DNA of 52,954 bases. Source: Halarchaeum acidiphilum MH1-52-1. GTDB lineage: Archaea > Halobacteriota > Halobacteria > Halobacteriales > Halobacteriaceae. This document shows positions 1 to 10,716 of the stretch, piece after piece; position 1 is the stretch's first letter, and each line of letters begins with the position of its first letter. Below the pieces are notes generated by a model that was given only the letters and a program-made list of their open reading frames with translations, ran no database searches and was not told the origin of the DNA. The stretch is from contig NZ_BATA01000006.1 of assembly GCF_000474235.1 (NCBI RefSeq), forward strand, positions 1 to 52,954. The letters run 5' to 3'. A program made the position numbers and the translations under genes.

Positions 1-70
1 CCAACGCACTCGGAGGATCGACAACCCGACAGCGAACGGGCGACGCGAGACGATGGCAACGCCATCTCCG

Positions 71-226
71 CGAGAACTTACGACATCCGGTGTGTGGGGG
101 CGTCCTTCCCACGTCGGAAGCCATCGACGGCAGACATCGTCACCCCTAGAGTTCAGGTGGCGGCGACACGCGAGAACTTACGACATTCGGTGTGTGAGTC
201 CGAGAACAGACGACACGAGGTGTGGG
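71..226. repeat. Three dispersed direct repeats of about 27 bases
   Basis: Copies lie at 71-98, 171-198 and 201-226. The first two share the block cgagaacttacgacat and the tail ggtgtgtg; the third is diverged (cgagaacagacgacac, then ggtgtggg). The first 312 bases hold no gene I can support, so this is non-coding repeat DNA beyond the 3' end of the ROK gene. No hairpin or regular CRISPR-like spacing is seen. Confidence 0.7.
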
Positions 227-241
227 GGATCCCACCAGCGT

Positions 242-333
242 AGCGCACCTGCGGTCCGTCAGCGTACCTGCGTCTGTCAGCGTACCTGCGTCCGTCAACG
301 CACCTGCGTCCGTCAACGCACCTGCGTCCGGTC
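242..333. repeat. 18-base tandem repeat, about five units, at the 3' end of the ROK gene
   Basis: Units start near 242, 261, 279, 297 and 315 with the consensus agcgtacctgcgtccgtc. The inner units are 18 bases and the outer two are 19. The last unit overlaps the final codons and stop of the minus-strand ROK gene, so copy-number change could alter that C-terminus. Confidence 0.8.
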
Positions 334-1284
334 GCCTGTGCCGCCGGTGAGCGCCGAGGCGACGGCGCCGTCGAGGACGACGTCGTCGCCGAGATTGGTG
401 AGGCGGAGATCGGGGACGTTGTTGAACACGGAGCCGTCGAGGCGCTCGCGAACGGGGTCGAGGACGAGTTCGGGATTGTTGAGCGCGACGGCGCCACCGA
501 CGTAGACGACGAGCGGGGCGTAGGCCTGCGCGAGGTTCGTGATACCGAGGGTGTTCCAGTCGGCGAGGCGGCCGACGACGTGGTTCGCGAAGTCGTCGCT
601 CTCGGCGTGCGCGAAGACGTCCGCCGCGTCGAACCCCTCGTCGTCGAGGGGGAGCGCGGTGTCGGGGTCGCGCTCGGCGGCGAGCTGGCGGGCGTACTCC
701 GGGATGTTGTTTCCGGAGCAGTAGGCCTCCCAGTGTCCGTCGCGGCCGCACCCGCAGGTCCGCCGTCCGTCGGGATCGATCGCCATGTGGCCGACCTCGC
801 CGGCGTTGCCGTCCCAGCCGGAGAGCACCTCGCCGTCGACGGCGACGCCGGCACCGATCCCCGAGGAGATGGTGAGGTACACCATGTCGTCCGGGTTCCG
901 GTCACTGTGGAATCGCTCGCCGATGACGCCGGCGATCGTGTCGTTGTGGAGGTAGACCCGTTCGGAGCCGACGAGTTCGCGAACGGGACCGACGAGCGGG
1001 ATGCGCCCGATACTCGACGGGAGGTTCGCGGGGTTGTCGATCGCGCCGTCGGCGAGATCGAGCGGCCCGATGCTGCCGATGCCGGCCGCCGAGACGTCGG
1101 TCGGATCGACGCCGGCGTCCGCGCACGCCGCACGGATCGCCGCGAGAACGGCCTCGGTGACGGCGATCCCGGACGGTCCCCGCGGGGTCGCGCGCCGATC
1201 GGTCCCGAGCACGACGGCTTCTTCGTCGGCCACCGCGGCGCGGAGGTTCGTCGCCCCGAGATCGACGCCCACGTAGTACGCCAT
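313..1284 (-). CDS. ROK family sugar kinase (glucokinase-like)
   Basis: A 323-residue protein of the ROK (repressor/ORF/kinase) family, expected to phosphorylate a hexose such as glucose with ATP in the cytoplasm. The N-terminal phosphate-binding motif DLGATN is at residues 8-13, HND at 113-115 lies in the sugar/catalytic region, GEVGHM is at 162-167, and the zinc motif CGCG starts at 177. The third zinc Cys of the family (usually GCxE) is replaced by His (GHWE, residue 184). There is no DNA-binding domain, so it is a kinase rather than a ROK repressor. A gttaagt box at about 1310-1316, 26 or more bases before the ATG, fits a leaderless transcript. The stop lies inside an 18-base tandem repeat. 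Exact sugar specificity cannot be read from the sequence. Confidence 0.88.
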   Translation of the reverse strand: MAYYVGVDLGATNLRAAVADEEAVVLGTDRRATPRGPSGIAVTEAVLAAIRAACADAGVDPTDVSAAGIGSIGPLDLADGAIDNPANLPSSIGRIPLVGPVRELVGSERVYLHNDTIAGVIGERFHSDRNPDDMVYLTISSGIGAGVAVDGEVLSGWDGNAGEVGHMAIDPDGRRTCGCGRDGHWEAYCSGNNIPEYARQLAAERDPDTALPLDDEGFDAADVFAHAESDDFANHVVGRLADWNTLGITNLAQAYAPLVVYVGGAVALNNPELVLDPVRERLDGSVFNNVPDLRLTNLGDDVVLDGAVASALTGGTGDRTQVR

Positions 1285-1423
1285 CTGTCACGTAGTGGCC
1301 GCTCCGGCGACTTAACTACACAGATTTCGACGTGGTTCGGTGAGCCGGTCTCGATGTCGCCACGCACGAGCGGAAGACGGGGTGTGGAGAAGCGCGGCGT
1401 GAGGTGAGAGTCGAGGGAGCGAA

Positions 1424-1517
1424 ATCTGAGGGAGCGAAAGCCGAGGCAGCGAGAGCAGAGGACGCAAGAGATCTGAGGAAGCGAAAGCCGAGGCAGCGAG
1501 AGCAGAGAACGCAAGCG
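1424..1517. repeat. 47-base tandem duplication
   Basis: Two copies at 1424-1470 and 1471-1517 differ at only a few positions. They lie between the stop of the stress-protein gene (1543) and the ROK promoter. The tract is purine-rich on the plus strand, so transcripts leaving the minus-strand stress gene would run through a C/U-rich tail, which may act as the transcription stop. No open frame of coding character was seen. Confidence 0.8.
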
Positions 1518-1542
1518 AGAGGAGAGGAATCGAACGGACCGG

Positions 1543-1995
1543 CTACTCGTCGCCGCGGACGAACGTGACGGGACAGGGCGCGGAGAGCATGACCTCCTGT
1601 GCCGTCGAGCCGAAGACGGCCTTCCCGGTCGGCGAGCGCTTGCGGCCACCGACGATGACGAGATCGGCGTCCTCGTCCTCGGCGATTTCGACGATGCGCT
1701 GACCGTGGTTGCCGATCTCACCGCGGACGGTGTAGTCGACACCGGCGTCGTCGAGATCACCCGAGAGCTGTCGGATCGTCGCGTGACGCCGCGATACCTC
1801 GTCCGCGGAGACGTCGCGATCCCCCTCGACGCTGAGGTTCTCCAGCGTCGATTCGTACTCGTCCTCGGTGAAGACGTGCGCGAGGACGACGTCCGCGCCG
1901 GTCGGAACGACGATGTCCAGTAGATTCGATGCGAGCGCCTCGACGCGGTCGGCGTCTCCGGGACCGACCGCGAGCAGGACCTTCTCGATGGCCAT
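1543..1995 (-). CDS. Universal stress protein (UspA family)
   Basis: A 150-residue, single-domain UspA-fold protein of the usual length. The N-terminus (MAIEKVLLAVGPGDADR) is the first beta strand and nucleotide loop. The C-terminal segment VGGRKRSPTGKAVFGST matches the ATP-binding signature G-2x-G-9x-G(S/T), followed by the family ending SAPCPVTFVR. ATP binding is therefore likely; the cellular role is a general stress function that cannot be refined here. The ATG at 1995 sits about 26 bases from an AT-rich box shared with the divergent SDR gene, so both are probably leaderless and may be co-regulated. Confidence 0.92.
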   Translation of the reverse strand: MAIEKVLLAVGPGDADRVEALASNLLDIVVPTGADVVLAHVFTEDEYESTLENLSVEGDRDVSADEVSRRHATIRQLSGDLDDAGVDYTVRGEIGNHGQRIVEIAEDEDADLVIVGGRKRSPTGKAVFGSTAQEVMLSAPCPVTFVRGDE

Positions 1996-2020
1996 ACCGG
2001 CTCTATCCCGTGGCTCCCCC

Positions 2021-2033
2021 TTAAATTATATAC
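2021..2033. promoter_or_regulatory. Shared AT-rich promoter element of usp and the SDR gene
   Basis: The only AT-rich run between the divergent start codons (1995 minus, 2057 plus) is ttaaattatata. Its centre is about 31 bases from each ATG, the distance expected for a TATA box of a leaderless haloarchaeal transcript in either direction. The two genes probably use overlapping TATA boxes. Confidence 0.65.
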
Positions 2034-2056
2034 CCGCGGCGGGCGATCGTCGGCGT

Positions 2057-2797
2057 ATGTCGGAGACCGACTTGTCCGGCCGGACCGCTCTCGTCACCGG
2101 CAGCGCGAAGGGCGTCGGCCGCGGAATCGCGCTCTCGCTCGCCGACGCGGGCGCGAGCGTCGCCGTCCACTACCACGGGAGCGAGGTCGAAGCCGAAGCC
2201 ACCGCGGCGGAGGCTCGCGAGCGCGGCGCGCCCGGCGCGAGCACCGTCCAAGCGGACGTCACCGACCCCGAGAGCGTCGATACGGCCTTCGCCGCCGCCG
2301 AGGACGACCTCGGGACGGTCGACGTCCTCGTGAACAACGTCGGGGACTTCCAGCCGACGCACTGGGCCGAGCAGTCGATCGCGGACTGGCGACGCGTCTA
2401 CGAGACGAACCTCATCGGCACGATGTGCTGCGCGCGGCGCGCGCTCCCCGGCATGCGCGAGCAGGAGTGGGGCCGCATCGTCAACGTCGGCTACTCGTCG
2501 TCAGAGAAGGGTCTCGTCGCACCGAAGAACTTCCCCTACTTCGCCGCGAAGACCGGCGTCATCATGTTCACGCGGATGCTCGCCGCCGACACCCAGTCCG
2601 ACGGCATCACGGTCAACGCCGTCTCGCCGTACGTCGTCGAGACCTCCGACGAGTTCCCCGCGGACGCCCCGCGCGGCCGGTGGGCGACGATCGACGACCT
2701 CGCGCAGGTCATCCGGTTCTTCTGCGACGAGGGGAGCGAGTACGTCTCCGGGGAGAACGTCGAAGTCGACGGCGGCTGGCTCCCCGAATCGGTATGA
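2057..2797 (+). CDS. Short-chain dehydrogenase/reductase (SDR)
   Basis: A 246-residue classical SDR, probably a NAD(P)H-dependent oxidoreductase of the FabG type. The cofactor loop TGSAKGVG is at residues 14-21, NNVG at 93-96, the catalytic Asn at 118 (ETNLIG), the Ser cluster GYSSS at 145-149, and the Tyr/Lys pair YFAAK at 161-165. The C-terminus (SGENVEVDGGWLPE) is typical. The open frame extends upstream to 1868, but the ATG at 2057 is preferred because the protein then starts at the family N-terminus and the TATA-like box lies about 26 bases upstream. The substrate cannot be deduced: no pathway genes are adjacent, only the divergent stress protein. Confidence 0.93.
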   Translation: MSETDLSGRTALVTGSAKGVGRGIALSLADAGASVAVHYHGSEVEAEATAAEARERGAPGASTVQADVTDPESVDTAFAAAEDDLGTVDVLVNNVGDFQPTHWAEQSIADWRRVYETNLIGTMCCARRALPGMREQEWGRIVNVGYSSSEKGLVAPKNFPYFAAKTGVIMFTRMLAADTQSDGITVNAVSPYVVETSDEFPADAPRGRWATIDDLAQVIRFFCDEGSEYVSGENVEVDGGWLPESV

Positions 2798-2968
2798 TCG
2801 ATCCCGGACGGGGTCGATGTGAGCGTCTTCTCGGCGTCACGAGCGGTGATTGACGGGCCGTGCCGCCGGTGGTGACGCGGTTAAGTGCGTTCGGCGCTAG
2901 GTTCTCTCACAACGAATGACATCGAGTCGATCCGCGAAGCGAGCGTCCGAGACGGTGAGTGCGAGCCG

Positions 2969-5920
<2,952 letters not shown>

Positions 5921-6030
5921 CGTGGTCGCTACGCGACCACGATATCGCGAACGGGGAGCGATGCGATCCGTGAGCCGCGTCGGCGCGTAGCGATGCGATC
6001 CGTGAGCCGCGTCGGCGCGTAGCGACCACG
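5921..6030. repeat. Small inverted-repeat-bounded element with an internal 32-base tandem repeat
   Basis: Perfect 15-base inverted repeats cgtggtcgctacgcg (5921-5935) and its complement (6016-6030) enclose two identical 32-base tandem units at 5957-5988 and 5989-6020. The left arm also folds on itself (gtggtcgc-tac-gcgaccac, 5922-5940), which could act as a hairpin in the uvrA 3' end. The element starts at the first base after the uvrA stop. No target-site duplication was identified. Confidence 0.75.
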
Positions 6031-6197
6031 AGGCGAGCGCCTCCACGAGTACGCGTACCGCGTACGCGTTCGAGAACGAGCGCGCGCAGGAGGCCCTCCG
6101 GCGTCGGGAGGTCGTCGCGAAGGAACTCGTCTACCGGCGGGAGACGGACGAGGGGCGCGCGACGGTCGTCCTCGTCGGGGGGACGCTCGGGCACTGA
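6006..6197 (+). pseudogene. Orphan C-terminal coding fragment, unrecognised
   Basis: From a stop at 6003 to the stop at 6195-6197 the plus frame is open but contains no ATG or GTG start. From about 6066 it reads like a genuine haloarchaeal C-terminus (AFENERAQEALRRREVVAKE, then a short linker and ATVVLVGGTLGH), with GC-rich third positions. The most economical reading is a gene tail left after its 5' part was lost next to the inverted-repeat element at 5921-6030. I cannot assign a family. Confidence 0.4.
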
Positions 6198-6237
6198 GGC
6201 GGACCACGACTCTCTTTTCGCTTCGGTCGCCGGCCGG

Positions 6238-6354
6238 TCACGCGATGTGCTCGCCGCAGACCGGACACCGGTACTCGTCGCCGCTCGCGTCGAGATCGGT
6301 TCGTTCCCCTGTCCATCCACAGACGGCACACTGCTCGTACCGGGGTTGGGACAT
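6238..6354 (-). CDS. Tiny zinc-ribbon protein, 38 residues
   Basis: The frame begins at the ATG at 6352-6354 and encodes 38 residues with two CxxC knuckles (CAVCG near residue 9 and CPVCG near residue 31), so a single zinc ribbon almost fills the protein. A T-rich box at about 6381-6386, some 27 bases upstream, supports a leaderless start. Such minimal double-CxxC proteins are common in haloarchaea and mostly uncharacterised. It lies between the orphan fragment and the divergent flavoprotein gene at 6483. Longer in-frame extensions upstream are arginine-rich shadow sequence and were not used. Confidence 0.75.
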   Translation of the reverse strand: MSQPRYEQCAVCGWTGERTDLDASGDEYRCPVCGEHIA

Positions 6355-6482
6355 CCGGTCGAACGTGGGGTCGTGAGCGGGAAAAAAGACGGGGAGGGAC
6401 GCGACGGCTCGGGTTCGATGTGGATCCGCTCGCGAGCGGCGCTGACCGGGAGACCTATACCGCACTGTGCGATACTCCGGGT

Positions 6483-7580
6483 ATGTACGACTTCGCGGTC
6501 GTCGGCGTCGGGCCGCCGGGCGCGCGCTTCGCCCGGCGGGCGGCCGAGCGAGGCCACGACGTCGTCGCGTTCGAGCGCGGCGAGATCGGCAAGCCGCTCG
6601 CCTGCTCGGGGCACGTCTCGCTCGACGTCTGGGAGTACGTCCCCGACGGGGCGCGCGAGCGCCTCCGCGAGAACGACGTCTACGGCGCGCGCTTCCACAC
6701 GGGCGGACCCGGAAGCGACGCGCACGAGTTCTACGACCCGGACCGCCCGGTATCGAACGCGATCGACCGCGTCGAACTCGACAAGACGCTCGCACGCGCC
6801 GCCGCGGACGCGGGCGCGGACGTTCGCGACGGCCACACCGTCACGGCGGTCCGCGAGGGACCGTACGGCGTCGAACTCGACGTGCACAGCGCGGACGGCG
6901 ACGAGACGGTTTCGGCGCGGATGGTCGCGGGATGCGACGGTCCGCGCTCGCGCGTCCGCGAGCAGTTGGCGCTCCCCGAGCCGGACGAGTTCCTCCACGG
7001 CGTGCTCGCGTTCGATCCCGAACCCGATCACGACGACTTCGTGGACGTCCACCTCACGGTCCCGGGGTTCTTCGCGTGGCGCATTCCGAGAGGTGACGCG
7101 GGCGTCGAGTACGGGCTCGCGGCGACGCCGGACGAGACGGGCGACGTCGCGGCGCGCTTCGACGAGTTCGTCGCGGATTACGGCGTCGCCGAGCGGATCG
7201 AACGCCGGTGTTCGGGACTCATCCCGATCGGCCCACCGGATCGCGTGACGGCGACGCGGGGGTTCCTCCTCGGCGACGCCGCCGGAATGACCAAGCCGTT
7301 CACCGGCGGCGGCATCCTCTACGGGATGACCGCGGCGGATATCGCCGCGGAGACGATCGACCCCGACGATCCGACCTCGCTCGACGCCTTCGAGGACGCG
7401 TGGCGCGACGAACTCGGGCGCGACATCGCGCTCGGCCACCTCGTGCGAAAGGGATACGACGCGCCGGAGGTCGTTCAGCGGGCGGGGATGCGGCTCTTCG
7501 AGGGCGAGATCGGCGTCCACATGGACCGGCCGAGCACGCTCTTCTCGCGCGAGCAGGTGAAGGCGCTGTTCGGGCGCTGA
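6483..7580 (+). CDS. Geranylgeranyl reductase family FAD-dependent oxidoreductase
   Basis: A 365-residue flavoprotein. The N-terminal dinucleotide loop GVGPPGARF (residues 8-16) precedes the family motif GKPLACSGHVS. A DGPRSRVR segment and the FAD-binding GDAAGMTKPFTGGG (from about residue 264) follow. Relatives include geranylgeranyl reductases that hydrogenate the double bonds of archaeal isoprenoid lipids or quinones, and halogenase/hydroxylase-type flavoproteins, so lipid reduction is likely but not certain. The ATG at 6483 is chosen over one at 6420 because it gives the correct Rossmann N-terminus and has ctatac about 26 bases upstream (6455-6460). It faces the convergent folate-protein gene at 7605. 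Confidence 0.85.
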   Translation: MYDFAVVGVGPPGARFARRAAERGHDVVAFERGEIGKPLACSGHVSLDVWEYVPDGARERLRENDVYGARFHTGGPGSDAHEFYDPDRPVSNAIDRVELDKTLARAAADAGADVRDGHTVTAVREGPYGVELDVHSADGDETVSARMVAGCDGPRSRVREQLALPEPDEFLHGVLAFDPEPDHDDFVDVHLTVPGFFAWRIPRGDAGVEYGLAATPDETGDVAARFDEFVADYGVAERIERRCSGLIPIGPPDRVTATRGFLLGDAAGMTKPFTGGGILYGMTAADIAAETIDPDDPTSLDAFEDAWRDELGRDIALGHLVRKGYDAPEVVQRAGMRLFEGEIGVHMDRPSTLFSREQVKALFGR

Positions 7581-7604
7581 CGGCGCCGCTCGCGCGACGC
7601 TGCG

Positions 7605-8708
7605 TCACTCGTAGCGCGGCGCCCGCTCCGAACGGTCGCTCCCGACGATGAACGGGAGATCGACGACGCCCGCGTCGCGCTCGCCGTCGCCGGTGACGAG
7701 CGTCGCGGCCTCGGCGTCGGTGTCGTATCCGACGAGCGCGAGAGCGATCGGCGCGCCGACGGCGCCCCCCCACGCGGCCCGCGTCGCCTCGCCGACGGTG
7801 CGCCCGTCGACGCGGACGTCGAGGAAATCGTCGATCGCGGGAACGGCATCGGCGTCGCCGTCGAGGCGGAGACCGACGAGGCGCTGCGAGGGTTGGCCCC
7901 TGTTCTCGACCTTCGAGACGATCTCCTGTCCGACGTAACAGCCCTTCTCGAAGTCGAGGGCGTTGCGGAGACCGAGGACGTTCGGGACGCGTCCGGTCAT
8001 GTCGTCCGGGTAGAGCGGCGTGCCGGCCTCGAGAGTGAGCGCCTCCCAGACCCGCGTGCCGAACGGCGGGGCGTTCAGCCCGCGCGTGATGAGCGTCTCG
8101 AGGACGTCGCTCGCGGCGTCGGTGGTACAGACGATCTCGTAGCCCTCCTCGCCGGCCGTCGAGTCCGTCCGGATGACGGTGACGCCGTGATCGTAGATCT
8201 CGCCGCGGACGAACGAGAGCGGAGCGTCGGGCGCGCCGGACTGGTGGAGGATCGACGCGACCTTCTCGGTGGCCTCCGGGCCGTGGACGCCGAAGACGGC
8301 GAAGTCGTCGGTCGCCTCCGCGATCTCGACGTCCTCGATGAAGACGTTCTCGCGCCACTCGGCGGCGATCTCGGTCACCCGCTCCGGCGGCAGGAAGCAG
8401 AGGAGCCGATCGCCGGCCTCGTAGACGTACATGTCGGTGCGGATCGTAGCACCGGCGTCGAGGAGGAGGGCGTAGACGCCCTCGCCGTCCGATTCGGGGA
8501 CGGCGTTCGTGACGACGTTATCGACGAATTCGCGCCGGTCGTCGCCCGTGACGACGAGTACGCCGTAGGCGTGTTCGGTGACGCCGACGGCGTTCCGGAC
8601 GGCGCGTTGGGTGCGCACGGGGCGACCGAAGTGACGCGGGAGCGCGCGCTCGCCGCGTTCCTCGAAGACGGCGCCGTAGTCCTCGTGGATGTCCCTGACG
8701 ACGGTCAT
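7605..8708 (-). CDS. YgfZ/GcvT-like folate-binding protein
   Basis: A 367-residue protein of the aminomethyltransferase fold. It contains the YgfZ signature KGCYVGQEIVSKVENRG near residue 255, whose Cys and surrounding residues distinguish YgfZ/COG0354 proteins from true GcvT. YgfZ-type proteins bind tetrahydrofolate and help maintain Fe-S enzymes; in haloarchaea they are often annotated as glycine cleavage T-like. No glycine cleavage genes are nearby, which favours the YgfZ-like role. The ATG at 8708 has ctttaac at about 8732-8738, the leaderless spacing. It converges with the flavoprotein gene, with a 24-base gap. Confidence 0.86.
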   Translation of the reverse strand: MTVVRDIHEDYGAVFEERGERALPRHFGRPVRTQRAVRNAVGVTEHAYGVLVVTGDDRREFVDNVVTNAVPESDGEGVYALLLDAGATIRTDMYVYEAGDRLLCFLPPERVTEIAAEWRENVFIEDVEIAEATDDFAVFGVHGPEATEKVASILHQSGAPDAPLSFVRGEIYDHGVTVIRTDSTAGEEGYEIVCTTDAASDVLETLITRGLNAPPFGTRVWEALTLEAGTPLYPDDMTGRVPNVLGLRNALDFEKGCYVGQEIVSKVENRGQPSQRLVGLRLDGDADAVPAIDDFLDVRVDGRTVGEATRAAWGGAVGAPIALALVGYDTDAEAATLVTGDGERDAGVVDLPFIVGSDRSERAPRYE

Positions 8709-8759
8709 GGATACGAGTGGGCGTGGAACGCGGTTAAAGCGTCCGTTCGCGGTACCGGC

Positions 8760-9062
8760 TCAAAGCCCAATCTGCTCGCGGAGCCACCCGACGAAGGACT
8801 GTTCGCCCTCGTCGACGCCCTCGGCGGGGTCGGGGACGACGCGGTCGGCGGGCTTGATGAGCGTGCGGTCCTCGCGGGATTCGGCGTCGATGAGTCCGTC
8901 GCGCTTCAAGTCCGCGAGCGCGTCCTCGAGCCCGTCGATGTCCGTATCGACGCGCGAGCGGAGTTCGAAGACGGTCATCCCCTCCCCCCGGCGGTCGACC
9001 AGCGCGTCCAACACCGCGACCTCGGTGTCGTCCCGCGAGCGGAACTCACGCTTCGCCTGCAT
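8760..9062 (-). CDS. Small winged-helix-like protein, possibly DUF6432
   Basis: A 100-residue acidic protein. Residues 10-70 (EVAVLDALVDRRGEGMTVFE, then LRSRVDTDIDGLEDALADLK) have the helix-turn-helix pattern of a winged-helix domain, followed by a short tail ending FVGWLREQIGL. The length and the MQAKREFRSRDDTEVAVLDA start resemble a haloarchaeal conserved family that I recall as DUF6432; that name is from memory and tentative. DNA binding is plausible but no target is evident. A ctatac box at 9084-9091, about 26 bases before the ATG, supports the start. Confidence 0.72.
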   Translation of the reverse strand: MQAKREFRSRDDTEVAVLDALVDRRGEGMTVFELRSRVDTDIDGLEDALADLKRDGLIDAESREDRTLIKPADRVVPDPAEGVDEGEQSFVGWLREQIGL

Positions 9063-9143
9063 ACGCCACCGTACGGACCGCCGGCGTATAGCGGTGTCCC
9101 CGAGCGGTACGCTTTTCCCGGTGGATGGGGTATCACGCGTTCA

Positions 9144-10124
9144 ATGGGTCTGAAGTGCTCCCTGCTCGGTCACGAGTACGGCGAGCCCGAGAGGGAACGC
9201 GACCGAGAGGAGCGGGGCGACGAGGTCGTCGAGTACGTCCGCACGGTCGAGCGCTGCGAGCGCTGCGGACACGAGCGCACCGTGAGCGAGAGCACCGAAG
9301 TCCGTTCCGTCCGGCAGGCCCCGTCGTCCGTGACGGACGAGCGTGACGCGGCGAGCGATGCCGCGGGCGACCGAGACGGTCTCGCCGCCGCGTTCGAGCG
9401 CGTCGAGAACGAGCGGGAAACGAGCGGCGAGCCGGCGCGGGTGTCCGAGCCGGCCGAACTCGTCGACGAGGCCGCGAACGCGGTCGCCGGGGCGTCGACG
9501 AGCGGTGAGAGCGCGAACGCGAACGCGACGGACGAGACCACGTCGGCCGAGACGGACGCGACCGTCGACGAGTTCGGCGACGAGCGCGCGGCCGACGAGG
9601 ATGCGGAGTTGCTCACCGACGACACGAGTGCCGCGTCAGCGGAGGCGTCCGACGAGACGGCGGACGGATCCGAGGCAGAGGAGACGGCCGACGCGCCGGC
9701 GAGCGCGGACGTGAACGAGGAGGCGGAGGCAGCCGAGACGGACGATGCCGTCATCCTCACCGACGACGGCTCGGACCGGGAGCAGGAGCGCGAACGCGGC
9801 GCGTGGCCGTCGAGTGAGGACACGCGCGAGACCGAACGGACCGAACGGACCGAACGGACCGCGGCGACCGCCGCGACGAGCGACGGCGAGAGCACCGCGA
9901 GCGCCGGTGGCGCCGCGGGGGACGGGACGTCGGCGCGCGACGGGATCGCGAGCGCCGGCCCCATCGACGCCGGATCCGGAGAGCGCGATCGAGACGGCAC
10001 CGGCGGACTCGTCTGCCCGGAGTGCGGGAAGCGAACGGGCGCCGGGGGATCGTCGCTGCGCGCCGGCGACATCTGTCCGGACTGCCATCGGGGCTACCTC
10101 GCGGAAGCGCCCGAGAGCGCGTGA
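9144..10124 (+). CDS. Double zinc-finger protein with a long acidic linker
   Basis: A 326-residue protein. The N-terminus (MGLKCSLLGHEYGEP...CERCGHERTVSE) carries a Cys/His zinc knuckle. Residues of about 80-280 are low-complexity Ala/Asp/Glu/Ser/Thr, including a run of TER repeats near 9831-9860. The C-terminus is a second zinc ribbon (CPECGKRTG...CPDCHRGYL). This layout matches a haloarchaeal conserved family (I recall DUF7093, tentative) of unknown function. The frame is open far upstream, but the ATG at 9144 gives the conserved N-terminus and has gctttt about 27 bases upstream. The linker composition is like that of disordered halophilic tethers. Confidence 0.8.
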   Translation: MGLKCSLLGHEYGEPERERDREERGDEVVEYVRTVERCERCGHERTVSESTEVRSVRQAPSSVTDERDAASDAAGDRDGLAAAFERVENERETSGEPARVSEPAELVDEAANAVAGASTSGESANANATDETTSAETDATVDEFGDERAADEDAELLTDDTSAASAEASDETADGSEAEETADAPASADVNEEAEAAETDDAVILTDDGSDREQERERGAWPSSEDTRETERTERTERTAATAATSDGESTASAGGAAGDGTSARDGIASAGPIDAGSGERDRDGTGGLVCPECGKRTGAGGSSLRAGDICPDCHRGYLAEAPESA

Positions 10125-10163
10125 CGCGAAGGGGTTATACGAGTTCGCCCATTTCCGTGCCGT

Positions 10164-10559
10164 ATGAAGGAGTACAAGATGCGACGCGGGGAGTATCTCG
10201 AAGAACGGGTCCCGGACATGGAGGCGACCGTCGAGGACTACTTCGGCGACATCTCCGGGACGGAGGAGTACAAGGGGAGCGACCTCTACGTCGTCGAGGA
10301 CCCCGATAACCCCGTCTTCGAGCGAATCGTCGTGGGCGCGGTCTCGTACTCCGGGAAGAAGGACAAGCTCGCGGTCGAGTTCGAGGAACGTCCCGCCGCC
10401 GAAGTCATCGCCGACGGCCACGCCGACGCCGCCGAGGACGCGGTTTCCGCGAAGAACGAGTTCCTCCTCGAGGCGACGGGCCGCGACGCGAAGTCCCGCC
10501 GCGACTCCCTCAAGCGGAAGGTCGAGGACGAGGACGAGACCCCGGACGGGGTCTCGTAA
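10164..10559 (+). CDS. Conserved haloarchaeal protein, DUF5611-like
   Basis: A 131-residue soluble acidic protein starting MKEYKMRRGEYLEERVPDME. I recognise this start as the DUF5611 family, widespread in haloarchaea and of unknown function. The middle (VFERIVVGAVSYSGKKDKLA) looks like a small alpha/beta core and the C-terminus is a charged helix (RDAKSRRDSLKRKVEDED). A ggttata box at 10133-10139 gives the leaderless spacing to the ATG. The 157 bases to the next gene (10560-10716) hold nothing I can identify. Confidence 0.8.
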   Translation: MKEYKMRRGEYLEERVPDMEATVEDYFGDISGTEEYKGSDLYVVEDPDNPVFERIVVGAVSYSGKKDKLAVEFEERPAAEVIADGHADAAEDAVSAKNEFLLEATGRDAKSRRDSLKRKVEDEDETPDGVS

Positions 10560-10716
10560 GCCCCGCGGCGTAGGCGCGGAACGACGCGGAGACGCCCGCC
10601 GGCGTGTCCGAATAACGGATTTCTCACGTTCTGCTGTCTTCCGAACTCGATCGCGTTCGCACGACGGCGCGCGGATTCGCGGGGGGTGCGGGCGACGCCG
10701 CGACGTCGCCGACGGC

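Noticed and set aside
242-333. Possible CRISPR array
   Set aside because: The repeats are contiguous without spacers, only 18 bases long, and no cas genes are near.
2885-2968. GTG start for UvrA at 2885
   Set aside because: It adds 28 residues without family similarity; the ATG at 2969 begins the conserved N-terminus.
10560-10716. Possible gene between the DUF5611-like gene and sepF
   Set aside because: No open frame with a start or recognisable motif was found; it is taken as intergenic.
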